A stretch of 64,000 bases of DNA from Allolobophora icterica (lineage: Eukaryota; Annelida; Clitellata; Crassiclitellata; Lumbricidae), in contig OY744609.1 of the NCBI GenBank assembly GCA_963556255.1, positions 15,010,744 to 15,074,743 on the forward strand. Reading direction: 5' to 3'. The position numbers were made by a program, and so were the translations under genes. The notes below the pieces were generated by a model that saw nothing but the letters and a program-made list of their open reading frames with translations, did no database searches and was not told where the DNA came from. This document shows positions 55,601 through 64,000 of this stretch, piece by piece; position 1 is the first letter of the stretch; the number at the start of each line of letters is the position of its first letter.

Positions 55601-58600
55601 CGCTGTACGTTAGCACAAGTTTTCGTAACCTGATTCGCTCCTCTTCCGAAATGTCTGCTGGCACTTCTTCCCATAGTCGTTTTAGGGTCTGTTCGGCAAG
55701 TGGGTTGAGCGTCTGCTCCGCCACACTGGCCGTTGTACTAATCTTCGATCCAAACCGGTCAATCGTACTTTGCTGCTTTCCTCGGCGTTCCTCCGGATAA
55801 CCTGGGCCCATAGGCTTCTCCGGATTTTCGCTTCGGTAAGGCTCATCATACGATTCCGTTCTGGCTCGATTAACTGTCACATCGACTACGTTCGCTCGCT
55901 CCAGCGGACATTCAGTCCGTTTCTTGACTAGCGAATCTCTGTCTCCAACATTCAACATCCTGATCCACACTTCCGTGTCTCTTCCTGTCACCAACGTACG
56001 TCCGATTATCAAATCTTTTGATAATTCCATTGGAATGGTCGTCCAATCTTCGTTATCCTTTTGGAAATGCGGGTATACTACCCAAGCTGGAACGTCAACT
56101 TCGCTCCTTGGAGGAACTATTATGTCCTCTTGCACAATAACCCTCCGGCACATGGACTCGGTAACGACCTCTTTCAGAGGGATCTTCTCGCTCCCAAGGA
56201 AAACGCATCGACTTGCGAAGTCCCATCTTGCCTGATTGGCTTCCAGCCAAGATAACCCCAAGATCACTTCGGTCACTTGGTCTGTAACTAGACAGGGTAC
56301 AGGGTACACCTGCTTTCCGATCCGAATCTTAAGGTTAGTTTCACCATCCACCTTAATCTGACTTCCATTAGCGGCTAGGAGTCGCTGTTCTGACGGTACT
56401 AGCACAGCGTCTAGCACGAAACGTCGTGGCACAAGTGACATTTCACTTCCAGAATCAAGTAGACAGTGTATACGTTTTCCTGTCAGTCTCGCAACCACGT
56501 AGGCCACCCTACTGCCTTTGACCAGTCGGTTTTGGGTTTCCTCTTGTATCGGTTCAGCCTTTGTAGGTTCACTGGTACCGGTTGCACCATTCGTCTCAGC
56601 GTTTCTCTGAGGACAAAATCGCTTTATGTGTCCTTTTCGTTTGCACAAGTAGCATTCGATATCCGGGTTACGCAACCGTGTGGGCGGATAAATCCGTCGC
56701 CATCCCACATTCGGTTCGGTTGTCCTCTGATCTCCCACAGCTAGATCAGAACTGTTCTCCCTTTCATGAGGTTTTCTCGGAACGATGCCCAAATTCTGAT
56801 TTATTGTCACTCGATCAAGTTCTCTTGAAAGATTTTTAATCCTTCGCTCGAGATCTTCTAGACGACGAGACTGTTGCCCCTCAGTGCTCGAGTCTTTTCG
56901 GTCTTCCATGGTAACTTTAACTCTCGCGTGTCTCCGGTCTAAATCACCACCTTGTGTCGAAGATCGACCATAGGCATCCAACCTCACCGCATGTTTATAC
57001 GCCGCTTCGAGGTTAACTGGTTCTCGCTCGCGCACCTTCTGCCCCAAATCCTGGTTTGCCAGTGCATCAATGAAAGCGTCACAAGCGACCGTCTCGACGA
57101 TATCACTTGTTGGTCCTGGGTATGCCAAAGCCATTAGCCTCCTTACTTCCTGCACTACACTACTCAGCGTTTCTCCGTGAGCCTGCCGGTAAGTGCGAAG
57201 TTTCATCCGATATAGGCTAGTTTGGTCATCAGACCCGTACCGGGCCTTAAGCCGCTCAACAAGTTCTCGCCAAGACACGTCCCTCTGTGCACCCATGTCC
57301 CACAACAGCTGCGAAGCGGGACCCGTTAGGGCACACATTAACTGGTCTGCTTTTTCCTGATCACTCCACCGGTTGCACCGTGCACAAACTTCGAACTTTG
57401 CTAGAAAGGCTGCGATCGCTGACTTGCCGTCGTACTTCTCTAGCTTGATTCGTATACCGCGATCCGATCGGTCGTCGCCTCTTGTCCGCGTAACAAGTGA
57501 TCTTCCGACACTCTTTTTGGGATTTCCTCTCCGGTTGTCCTCATCGTTACTCCTGGAACCGTTTTCCTCGTCTGTCCTCACCACTGACCGGTGCCGACTC
57601 TGTCCCCTCAGAGTACCCAACGTCTTCCCTGTACGCCACTTAGAAGACATCGTAGTCATCTCTCGGTCGCCTGACGTTGCACTGTCTTCATCAGAGATGT
57701 ACTCAGCCTGTCTCTGACCTTTTCTACGAGGCTCACCACCTGCGTAGTCTTTGGACTCCGATCGTTTATATTTATTGCGAGAACTCTGAGAGTTTCCGTT
57801 GACGAACGTAACTCTTCTGTCTTCTTCGCGAATATCTCTTTTTCCTGACTCTGGCGGTCTGTCAGATTCGTCGTACCTAAGACAATTACGACTTCTCGAA
57901 TCTGGTTTGTGCCCTTTAGAGTACCGCTCGTGGGTCTCATCCCAGGCCAAATGATCTCTGTCTCTTCCCATGTTCGATTCTCTCTCGGTTTCTCTATCAA
58001 GTGCCTGTTTTAAACCGCGTCTCTCGTACTCTGGTAGACGTTCCTTACCACACGTCTCCCTTTCAGTTTTCTCATAACTCTCGTGTCTTCCTCGTTGGCG
58101 GAGGTTTTTCCTGTCAAAAACTCCGGTTCTCATGGCCTCTTCTGGACCAACACTATCGGTGTCTGAATCCGAAGAACTCACTGACGAACGTAATTTCGCC
58201 TCAACTCTTCCTCTTGTCAACAGGCGTTGTCGACTCGATTGCCTTGCCGTTTTTCCGTGTGACTCTCTCCCGCTGTCCTCGGGAAGATAGCGGCTACGTA
58301 ACTTTTCCGAAGTTTCCGAAAGCGAAACTTCCTCACGTGTCTCTGTGTTACCTCGGCTCCGTGCTGGCTCTTCGATCTGCAGCTTCCCTCGGCGATCCAT
58401 CTGGCAACCTGGGCCCGTAGGTTTCCCCGATGTCTCGCGTCGGTAAGACTTCGCATGCTGAGCAGCAGGAACAGACAGTTCTTCAAGCTTCGAACTCATC
58501 ATTGCCACACTCTGTCGCAGGTAAGACATCTCCGCTTGCCAATCTACCTCATCTGTCACAGGTCTTGGGCGACCTTCTTCCATGTTGGTAAACGGTACTC

Positions 58601-59717
58601 GATTGCCTTCGTTTCGCTGATGCGCCACGATGTCACCACTCGTTTTCTGCACTACCGTGTCACCCCGCGGTTTCAGGCCTGTCTCAATGTCTCTTGGCCT
58701 ATCACAAGCCTGTCTCAACTGTACAGGTTGCCTGCCCCGTACAATACTAGGTACTTGAACCTGCACAAGGTTCTCCGATCTATTGTCGACGAGTGGTTTG
58801 GACCTGTCAAACCTACTCTCACCAACGGTCTCTCGCCAGTGTGTGAATGTCTCGTTATTCACATCGTTCTGTACTACCTCAGTAGTCTTTGGAACGGTTA
58901 TCAACCATCCGTTATCCTCATGGAAACCTCTTTCACGCCCACTGCGGGTTCTAGCTTCCGTTTCAAATGCACTGGTTTCGTCAGGTGCACCCGTTTCATC
59001 AAGCAACCTTCGTTTGCTTTTCCGCTTACGTAACTTTGGACGCGCGCCTCCGTGCTCACTATGGGGCACTTCATCCGACTCGTCCTCGGTATCTTCCTGA
59101 CCTTGCCTGGTTCTGTGACAAGAAAACGTTAGTACCCCACTTCTGGTACCAGTTTGTGACGTTCGTCGCTCGAGATCAACTAACCCTTCATCAGACGTGG
59201 TACCAATTTGTGTCGGTCTTACCCGAGACGCTGCTTCGTCGTCGGGCTGGGTTCGGCTCCAGCCAACCGACCTTCTGGAGTCGCCCGGGTCACTATCCTG
59301 TCTACTTCTGCTGTAGACGAGCGGTTCCCTGTCTCCGCTCTCAGTGCCCATTCCTCCAAGAGGAGGTTCCGAGGGTATCGCTTGTTTGCGAACAGTGTCG
59401 CTGTCAAGCTCCATCTCACTTTCGGACTCTGCCACTGCCGCGGTCGCCGGGTGGGCAACGTCCTCGTCCTCAGGATGGCCGTCCTTTAGAACAGGGTTCG
59501 CTCTCTTGCCGGCAGGAGTCCTCAGCTTCCTGTGAGATCTCTTAGTCAAAGACTTCCTCTTTTTCTCCACCTTAACCGAACCCTCACGTACCATTCTGCA
59601 TCTCATGACTCTCGAGTTATCGTCAATAGGGGAAAACTCTGAACGTTCTCTTGTCCGAGAGGACAAGGTGTACATCTGACGAGTCGTCACGTCGTGCCGT
59701 CTCAAACACGCGAACAT
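52653..59717 (-). CDS. gag-pol: Gag-Pol polyprotein of a Ty3/gypsy-type retrotransposon (2354 aa)
   Basis: One uninterrupted frame. Residues 1-187 lie in the 5' LTR; 1-750 are Arg/Ser/Glu-rich and disordered-looking. A capsid-like (retrotrans_gag) region lies at about 752-870 (KYDGKSAIAAFLAKFEVCAR, RLKARYG). A CCHC zinc knuckle is at 1022-1035 (CYLCKRKGHIKRFC). The aspartic protease motif LLDSGSEMS has its Asp at 1088. Reverse transcriptase: FDLRAGYHQM with Asp 1489 and YLDD at 1551-1554. RNase H: LDTDAS with Asp 1698. Integrase: HHCC zinc finger (HASFAGGHFG..CQRCDRC) just before a D-D-35-E core, Asp 2015 (GIDITGP), Asp 2075 (LTDQG) and Glu 2111 (GMIERF), and a GPF module (YTGPFLVI). The C-terminus is acidic, then GRRKRRRP. 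All catalytic residues looked for are present. Gag and Pol share one frame with no frameshift or stop between. The Met at 59717 was taken as start because the frame is open from there; the true start may be a later Met (for example residue 16) or lie downstream. Confidence 0.95.
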   Translation of the reverse strand: MFACLRRHDVTTRQMYTLSSRTRERSEFSPIDDNSRVMRCRMVREGSVKVEKKRKSLTKRSHRKLRTPAGKRANPVLKDGHPEDEDVAHPATAAVAESESEMELDSDTVRKQAIPSEPPLGGMGTESGDREPLVYSRSRQDSDPGDSRRSVGWSRTQPDDEAASRVRPTQIGTTSDEGLVDLERRTSQTGTRSGVLTFSCHRTRQGQEDTEDESDEVPHSEHGGARPKLRKRKSKRRLLDETGAPDETSAFETEARTRSGRERGFHEDNGWLITVPKTTEVVQNDVNNETFTHWRETVGESRFDRSKPLVDNRSENLVQVQVPSIVRGRQPVQLRQACDRPRDIETGLKPRGDTVVQKTSGDIVAHQRNEGNRVPFTNMEEGRPRPVTDEVDWQAEMSYLRQSVAMMSSKLEELSVPAAQHAKSYRRETSGKPTGPGCQMDRRGKLQIEEPARSRGNTETREEVSLSETSEKLRSRYLPEDSGRESHGKTARQSSRQRLLTRGRVEAKLRSSVSSSDSDTDSVGPEEAMRTGVFDRKNLRQRGRHESYEKTERETCGKERLPEYERRGLKQALDRETERESNMGRDRDHLAWDETHERYSKGHKPDSRSRNCLRYDESDRPPESGKRDIREEDRRVTFVNGNSQSSRNKYKRSESKDYAGGEPRRKGQRQAEYISDEDSATSGDREMTTMSSKWRTGKTLGTLRGQSRHRSVVRTDEENGSRSNDEDNRRGNPKKSVGRSLVTRTRGDDRSDRGIRIKLEKYDGKSAIAAFLAKFEVCARCNRWSDQEKADQLMCALTGPASQLLWDMGAQRDVSWRELVERLKARYGSDDQTSLYRMKLRTYRQAHGETLSSVVQEVRRLMALAYPGPTSDIVETVACDAFIDALANQDLGQKVREREPVNLEAAYKHAVRLDAYGRSSTQGGDLDRRHARVKVTMEDRKDSSTEGQQSRRLEDLERRIKNLSRELDRVTINQNLGIVPRKPHERENSSDLAVGDQRTTEPNVGWRRIYPPTRLRNPDIECYLCKRKGHIKRFCPQRNAETNGATGTSEPTKAEPIQEETQNRLVKGSRVAYVVARLTGKRIHCLLDSGSEMSLVPRRFVLDAVLVPSEQRLLAANGSQIKVDGETNLKIRIGKQVYPVPCLVTDQVTEVILGLSWLEANQARWDFASRCVFLGSEKIPLKEVVTESMCRRVIVQEDIIVPPRSEVDVPAWVVYPHFQKDNEDWTTIPMELSKDLIIGRTLVTGRDTEVWIRMLNVGDRDSLVKKRTECPLERANVVDVTVNRARTESYDEPYRSENPEKPMGPGYPEERRGKQQSTIDRFGSKISTTASVAEQTLNPLAEQTLKRLWEEVPADISEEERIRLRKLVLTYSATFSLNESDNGFTSVIQHEIDTGQEKPVRQPLRRQPLSMLPEVDRQVEDMLRQGIIEPSISEWASNVVMVKKKDGSMRFCIDYRQLNLKTRKDAHPLPLIRESLDTLGGARWYSTFDLRAGYHQMALHPRDKHKTGFVTRRGSFQFKVLPFGLCNSPASFCRLMNLVLTGLNYDICLVYLDDIIVFSRDVETHMQRLEMIFRRLQEYNLKLKPSKCYLLQQRVLFLGHVLSEEGVATDPSKIKAVEEWSAPRNLRQVRSFVGLCSYYRRFIHDFAVVAQPLHFLTRKNVPFHWTDECQGAFEELKRKLVSAPILGLPNDEGQYILDTDASAYAIGAVLSQVQEGEETVICYASRLLSTAERNYNVTRRELLAVVYFLKEFRQYLLGSKFLLRTDHSALQWLRRTPEPIGQQARWLEMIEEFDMEICHRPGAKHGNADAMSRGPGEEQPKVVTMRVTNEDVMWARPIGEVTRSEVTSEDTGQEIRWTKEFLRREQQSDYNIGTVLDWKESKHHPTQAELSPANGEVKVLVSNWNQLEVLQGVLHRGWIQGNTGKAERSQLVVPLSLRQEMLQLTHASFAGGHFGIRKSLTQLQRRAYWPSWKDDVRRFCQRCDRCARYRREKPPRQGYMQTPVVGEPMERFGIDITGPHPVSSKGNKYILTAIDYFSRWAEALPIRNQEAVTVAESLMVHVFSRFGMPRQILTDQGPCFESKLFKELCKRMEIDKVRTTPYRPSGNGMIERFHRTLNMLIGKVVSERQKDWDVHVPYVMAAYRGTEHEATQRTPNFLFLGRENHTPLDLILAQVTEFERPSYSDMEEYVEKQKEKMERSYRLVREQLKRVAERRKKAYDLRVRPSKFAQGDWVYYYYPRLRSERKTKWARYYTGPFLVIQVLSPYLYRIQKNPKSTLMVVHVDKLKPFYGKPPSTWLPERDRNLELPTVDWPVLAQDSNAEHEPEEPSENPDETADPELPPGRRKRRRPRLDG
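59134..59151 (-). promoter_or_regulatory. Primer-binding site, tRNA-Leu type, inside the gag frame
   Basis: On the minus strand, TGGTACCAGAAGTGGGGT begins 3 bases after the 5' LTR. It fits the complement of the 3' end (CCCCACTYCTGGTACCA) of leucine tRNA with a UAA anticodon as I remember it. The site is translated: it specifies Gly-Thr-Arg-Ser-Gly in the gag-pol frame, so the reading frame passes straight through it. Confidence 0.75.
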
Positions 59718-61337
59718 CTTGCGATAATATATACACGTGTAATATTAACGCGGTATACTGGTCTCACGACACTCTCTTCTGATAGGACAGGTTCTAGGTC
59801 TAAAACCTCCCTAACCGCACGCAGAACTGGGTTCCGACCGGCGCACGAGGTGGGCCCTACTTCGCACTTCGGTCAGTTCTCGGGACTACGTGTTTCGATC
59901 ACCAAGTTATTTGCTCTGAATAACGATTGGCTTGAATACAAGATTTTCCTGACTCTATCGTTTTCCTGGTCTTACCGCACTGTAATCAGTTGTCGGGCGG
60001 TCTTTTCCCGTACTGCGGTCTTTCGGTAACAGTGGTCTTTCCCAGTAACTATTTTTAGTTACCGGGCGATGGAGCCCCTCCAACGCTCCACCGGCGTGTC
60101 AGCCATCCAAGTGTCACAATCCAAATGTAACGCCGACCCCGTAAGGTTACCAGAATGTCCTGAATTTTGTTCCCAAGAATTTCCGAATTTTGGTTCCCTA
60201 ACGAGGGTCACGCTTACTCTCACAGGTAACCGGACAAGCTCCGATCCTGTCTGTCGCCAAATTTACCCTTATTATCGTTTTTGTACTAAATCGGATTTTT
60301 CAGGTATCCCGACGGTCACTTCACCGAGTGCCGAAGTCGCGTAAAACTCTCCCAGCCGAGGACGCCGAAGTCGCGTAAAATCCTCCCGGCCGAGTACGCC
60401 GAAAGTGCGTAGAACTTCCCTTGTGTCGAGTACGCCGAAATCGCGTAAAACTCGCCTCAGTGGGTAAAACCAAACACTGTCGGATCTTGGAGTTCTTCGA
60501 ACTCCAAGAGGGATTTCCTTGCCCGACGCCAAATTTACTCTTGGTTTCAAGGATTTCAGAATTCCAGAAAATGGCTACCTTAAGAAGGTCACCTTTACTC
60601 TCATGGGTTACCGGACAAGCTCCGATCGCGGAGTTCTTCAAAACCCAAGAGGGACTTTCCTGCCCGTCGCCAAATTCACCCTGGTTTTCGATCTCACACT
60701 GAATTGGTTTTCCTGTGTATCAACGGTATCCTTCCCCGAGTATTACTCAGCCGTAGATTTCCCACGATCGGGATCTAGCCCGCTTCGCGATCAACTGAGG
60801 GATCGGCGCTGTCGGCCCGTCTCCCAACAGTGAACTTCTTTAGCTGTACTCGGGATCGCCTGATTATATTATTCGAACGCCCCTTTCGTCCGTAAATATA
60901 TTTGTACTAACCGGAAACTCGAACTCTGACTCTGTCGTAACCAAAATCACTCGCCTACCACACTGAGTGCAGTATATTTGAATCGGTAACTGAGTCGCTA
61001 ACCAACAACGCTGTTTCACAGTATTGCTATGTATGAAGAGTCGAACCAACTCTTCACGTATAAAGCAGCACACCGTGAGGCAGGCTCTATGCATCCCAAA
61101 TTAACGCGTCTGCTCGCTATGCGCTGGCTTTACACCGTCGATCGGGCTTCCCTATCACGGTCGTTACCGGACAGTCGCCTATTGAAATTAAATAAAAATT
61201 AAATGATCGATGCTGGGTCTTCGCATGAAAAATTAAGAGAAACGATGCTGTTCCCTTCGCATGTAAACTGAAAGAAAACGATGCTATTCGCATAAAATAA
61301 ATCTTCCCACTTACGCACTGTGGCCTTGACCGCCACA
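59155..61337 (-). repeat. 5' LTR (2183 bp) containing the start of the coding frame
   Basis: Same sequence as 49621-51803. The gag-pol Met codon (59717-59715) is 560 bp from the LTR end. A TATA-like GTATATATTATCG lies only about 12-20 bp before that ATG on the minus strand, another AAATATATTTACGG near 60893-60906. The transcription start, and hence the U3/R/U5 borders, cannot be fixed from one copy. Confidence 0.95.
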
Positions 61338-61341
61338 TAAT
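61338..61341. other. Target-site duplication, right copy (TAAT)
   Basis: Pairs with 49617-49620 and defines the insertion borders of the LTR retrotransposon. Confidence 0.85.
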
Positions 61342-61850
61342 GACAAAACTGCAGTAGGGTGTTTGTTATTCCCATTCAGGTCATGAAGCACAGAAAGCGC
61401 AGGTTATAACCGATGACTGCTTGAAATAGCATGAAAATCAACTCAAAGTGGAAATAATTAAAACTTTATCTCAGCTGGAGAACAAAAACCACTAGCCAAA
61501 GAGTAAAAATTTCAGATCAAAATTACCATTATTTTAACTATAATGATCTTCCTGTTTACTTTCAAAATGATGCATTTCCTTAAATGAATGTGTGCATGTG
61601 CGCGAGTGTAGGCCTATAGTACCTTTAAATAAAGTACATCACAGGAGCACTGCCTGTATGTACTGTCCATTGTCCAATGCTAGTGGTGTTGAGTTCTTGA
61701 ACAAAAGGATCATCTAAAGTGCCTTCATGTGGTGCAAAAAGGCCTCAAACAAGAACACCTGTTCTCTGTAAGTTCACCGAATGCAACAGGTCCTAAACAA
61801 CCATACATAAGTTCCTCAAAAGTCCGTCTGCCAAATCCTCCACGGGGCTC
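61342..61850. other. Host flank of the retrotransposon, no recognised gene
   Basis: About 500 bp of mixed sequence. Nothing recognised. Confidence 0.4.
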
Positions 61851-61852
61851 GG

Positions 61853-62125
<273 letters not shown>

Positions 62126-62725
62126 ACGTTCTATTTATAGAACAAATTGCCGCGCCTCGGTCACGTGAACCAATCACAACATAGGTCTGTTACTATTAGT
62201 CCATAATTTTCTGTACGCTAAATAAACAAAAACATCTGGACAATCTGGGTCAAATATTATCGGACATGCTCCTCGAGTTAAGCATACTAGGCCCTATCTG
62301 AGATATCCCAGGCCCGTCAAAATAATGCGCACTTCCAATATCTCCAAAACTTAATTCTGCCAGTCACTAGAGTAACTAGACAAAGCCTGATAAAGAAGCA
62401 GACAAACTGATGCACGGCAGCGCACACCCAGACAAATTGTGTTGCATTTTTTTCACTCTATTCAGCAGACATTTTCAGTCAACCTGCCTAATACGACGCA
62501 ATTCTTTATATCAGTTATACACCCATGTGCGGTTACTGAAGAGGCACTGTATAAATGTCTGATTCAAATTACAATTGCAACTTAAAGGGCACTGTATAAG
62601 TGTCTTGATGCCCACACAATCACACATGCATTCCTACAACATAGCGTTATGCTCAATTTCAGCTCTAAATGAAAGAAAATATATTTAAAATACCAAAAGC
62701 ACTTTCACAATTGTGGCCCTTTCAT
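62126..62725. other. No gene; two short-element tail motifs
   Basis: GAGGCACTGTATAAATGTCT (62539-62558) and GGGCACTGTATAAGTGTCTT (62586-62605) are a near-duplicate pair resembling SINE/LINE 3' ends. Confidence 0.45.
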
Positions 62726-62729
62726 TTGG

Positions 62730-63140
62730 GGATACAATCCAGTTAGTCACCCATATACTGGCACTGTACAACTTTAAGACAAAATAACCATTTAGCAACC
62801 CACAATGTCCCACATACGGTAGGCTACTATGCTTGCTACTTTGAGGCTAAAATCCACTTAGCCAAACAAAACGTACTGTAGCACATGACCTAAAATCTAT
62901 TTTACCACCTATATGGTACCATAACGCTGAGGGTAAACTCTGCTCAGTCACTCATGTGGTATTGTATATTTTACAGCTAAGATTTATTAAGGTATTTCAC
63001 ATATTTCATACTGTAGATTTCAGGGCTAAAATCTATTTAGCCATCCCAATTTTACTCTTAACATTACGGTTAAATTATGTTTACCCACCCATATGGTACT
63101 GTAGCACTATGATGCCAAAATATGTTACAAACCATAAAGG
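62730..63140. repeat. Diverged tandem repeat, roughly 60-70-bp units
   Basis: Phrases such as GGCTAAAATCTATTTAGCCA, CACCCATATGGTACTGTAGC and CACT..TG recur about six times with strong drift. Confidence 0.6.
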
Positions 63141-63885
63141 AAACTACTTTGGCTAACAGTTGTCTGTCAATCCCCCACCATCCGCACCATTGCCTGTGAT
63201 GCTTTACTGAAACACAGATCTTCAAAGATTTCCACTTTAGTCCACTTCAACATACGAAAACAAACGAACAACAAACTCCTTATCGAACACCAGCTCTCAT
63301 AAGAGGCTCTCCACAGGATTTAGGCAGCTCATTAATATACATACCGGGTATACATCTCCTGTGTAAAATATGTCCAGCCTGGCAGGTCACTCAGTCAGTG
63401 ACCAGGAACACTTCAGACGACACTCGAACATACACACAGCACTCAATGTAAGTAGTCGTGTATGCACACTGTTTGTATGTACAAATGTATGTACGCATGC
63501 GTGTGCATCTCCGTGTACACATGAAAGCATATACTGTAATTGTAACTGTAATTAGTAACTGCTATTGCGCCAGTGTCTAATGCACAAGGCATCAACCGAT
63601 GGCACACCAAAACAAACCGTAATCAGGTCAATATCCAGAGTATCAGTCCGTGAGACAGAGAAGCAGTCTATGGCGGATAAGCAATTTGAAAGAGGTAGGC
63701 ATAAGTTTTAAGCCGAAAACGAAATGACACATGCGAATGAGCAGAGCACACAGACACAGAGAGACAGTTTCATAAAGTAGGTCCAGCAACCAACATCTCT
63801 TGTTACTGAGTTGGCTGGAGACTTATACAACATCTTCCAAACCACTTGTTAAGATGCTCCTCAGTGCAGTCTACAGGAAGGAGAC
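63141..63885. other. No recognised feature
   Basis: Mixed sequence with a short TGTATGTA stretch near 63475. No exon recognised. Confidence 0.4.
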
Positions 63886-63894
63886 AAGAAGAAC

Positions 63895-64000
63895 AGCAGT
63901 CCACTTAGCCAACCCCATGACGCAGCTATCACTACGAAGTGTTAGCGACTTCATTTTCTTAGCCTCGGCATATGAGGGCGGGTGGTCAGTCCTCTCCCTC
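63895..64000 (-). mobile_element. SINE family A copy, clipped by the window end
   Basis: GCAGTCCACTTAGCCAACCC, GTTAGCGACTTCATTTTCTT, GCATATGAGGGCGGGTGGTC. It probably continues to the right. Confidence 0.8.

Larger units (their letters stand above)
49621..61337 (-). mobile_element. Complete Ty3/gypsy-type LTR retrotransposon, 11.7 kb
   Basis: Minus-strand element with 2183-bp LTRs at both ends (59155-61337 is 5'; 49621-51803 is 3'), TG..CA termini, a 4-bp TAAT duplication, a primer-binding site 3 bp inside the 5' LTR, a polypurine tract abutting the 3' LTR, and a single intact gag-pol frame with protease, reverse transcriptase, RNase H and integrase in that order (Ty3/gypsy order). No envelope frame and no chromodomain were seen. 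The LTRs show no difference I could find and are exactly the same length, so the insertion is recent, and the copy may be transposition-competent. Oddities: very large LTRs, coding sequence inside the LTR and a very long Gag N-terminus. Confidence 0.96.

Noticed and set aside
53223..60833. Plus-strand open frames across the retrotransposon
   Set aside because: They are antisense shadows of gag-pol or of the LTRs and have no recognisable domains.
49621..61337. Segmental duplication or assembly artefact explaining the two 2.18-kb copies
   Set aside because: TG..CA termini, 4-bp target duplication, adjoining primer-binding site and polypurine tract show they are LTRs.

Overview
This window is animal nuclear DNA, dominated by repeats. 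Evidence for this is spliced exons of an NR5-type nuclear receptor, several tRNA-derived SINE families, cut-and-paste transposons with target-site duplications, a complete Ty3/gypsy retrotransposon and very abundant microsatellites. The receptor and repeat style fit a marine invertebrate bilaterian. From memory only, the main SINE resembles repeats of heterobranch (sacoglossan) gastropods, so a mollusc is my best but uncertain guess.

Host gene (minus strand, about 18.1-31.0 kb): three exons of an FTZ-F1/SF-1/LRH-1 type (NR5A) nuclear receptor, at 30792-30983 (N-terminal region), 22637-22864 (A/B region plus first zinc finger) and 18103-18243 (second zinc finger). All have canonical AG/GT borders, all are phase 1-1 and all are multiples of three. 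The junction after the first zinc finger falls between CESCKG and FFKR. I found no FTZ-F1 box, hinge or ligand-binding exons and no first exon; they probably lie outside the window or in parts of it I could not recognise.

Left part (1-18 kb): a SINE split by a hAT element (296-1590), LINE 3' ends, a TIR transposon with a decayed coding region (9163-11116) inserted into an ATAC microsatellite, and large GAT/GAG/CATA tracts. The receptor introns hold a 26-bp minisatellite of about 40 copies (22.99-24.03 kb), a LINE fragment and two more hAT-type elements (27044-28011 and 28329-28731).

Middle (31-49 kb): a 2.6-kb satellite of GATTA/GCTTAA words, three SINEs in a row, a long GT tract, two copies of a second SINE family, a fold-back mariner derivative (43183-44171), and a hAT MITE (48465-48791).

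Right part (49.6-61.3 kb): an apparently full-length Ty3/gypsy element (49621-61337, minus) with 2183-bp LTRs that look identical, a 4-bp TAAT target duplication, a tRNA-Leu-like primer site, a polypurine tract and one uninterrupted 2354-codon gag-pol frame. Its frame opens inside the 5' LTR and reads through the primer-binding site, so the 3' LTR also carries the Gag N-terminus, there running into host DNA. This is the most unusual architecture in the window. The rest (61.3-64 kb) is a CT tract, another SINE, diverged tandem repeats and a clipped SINE.
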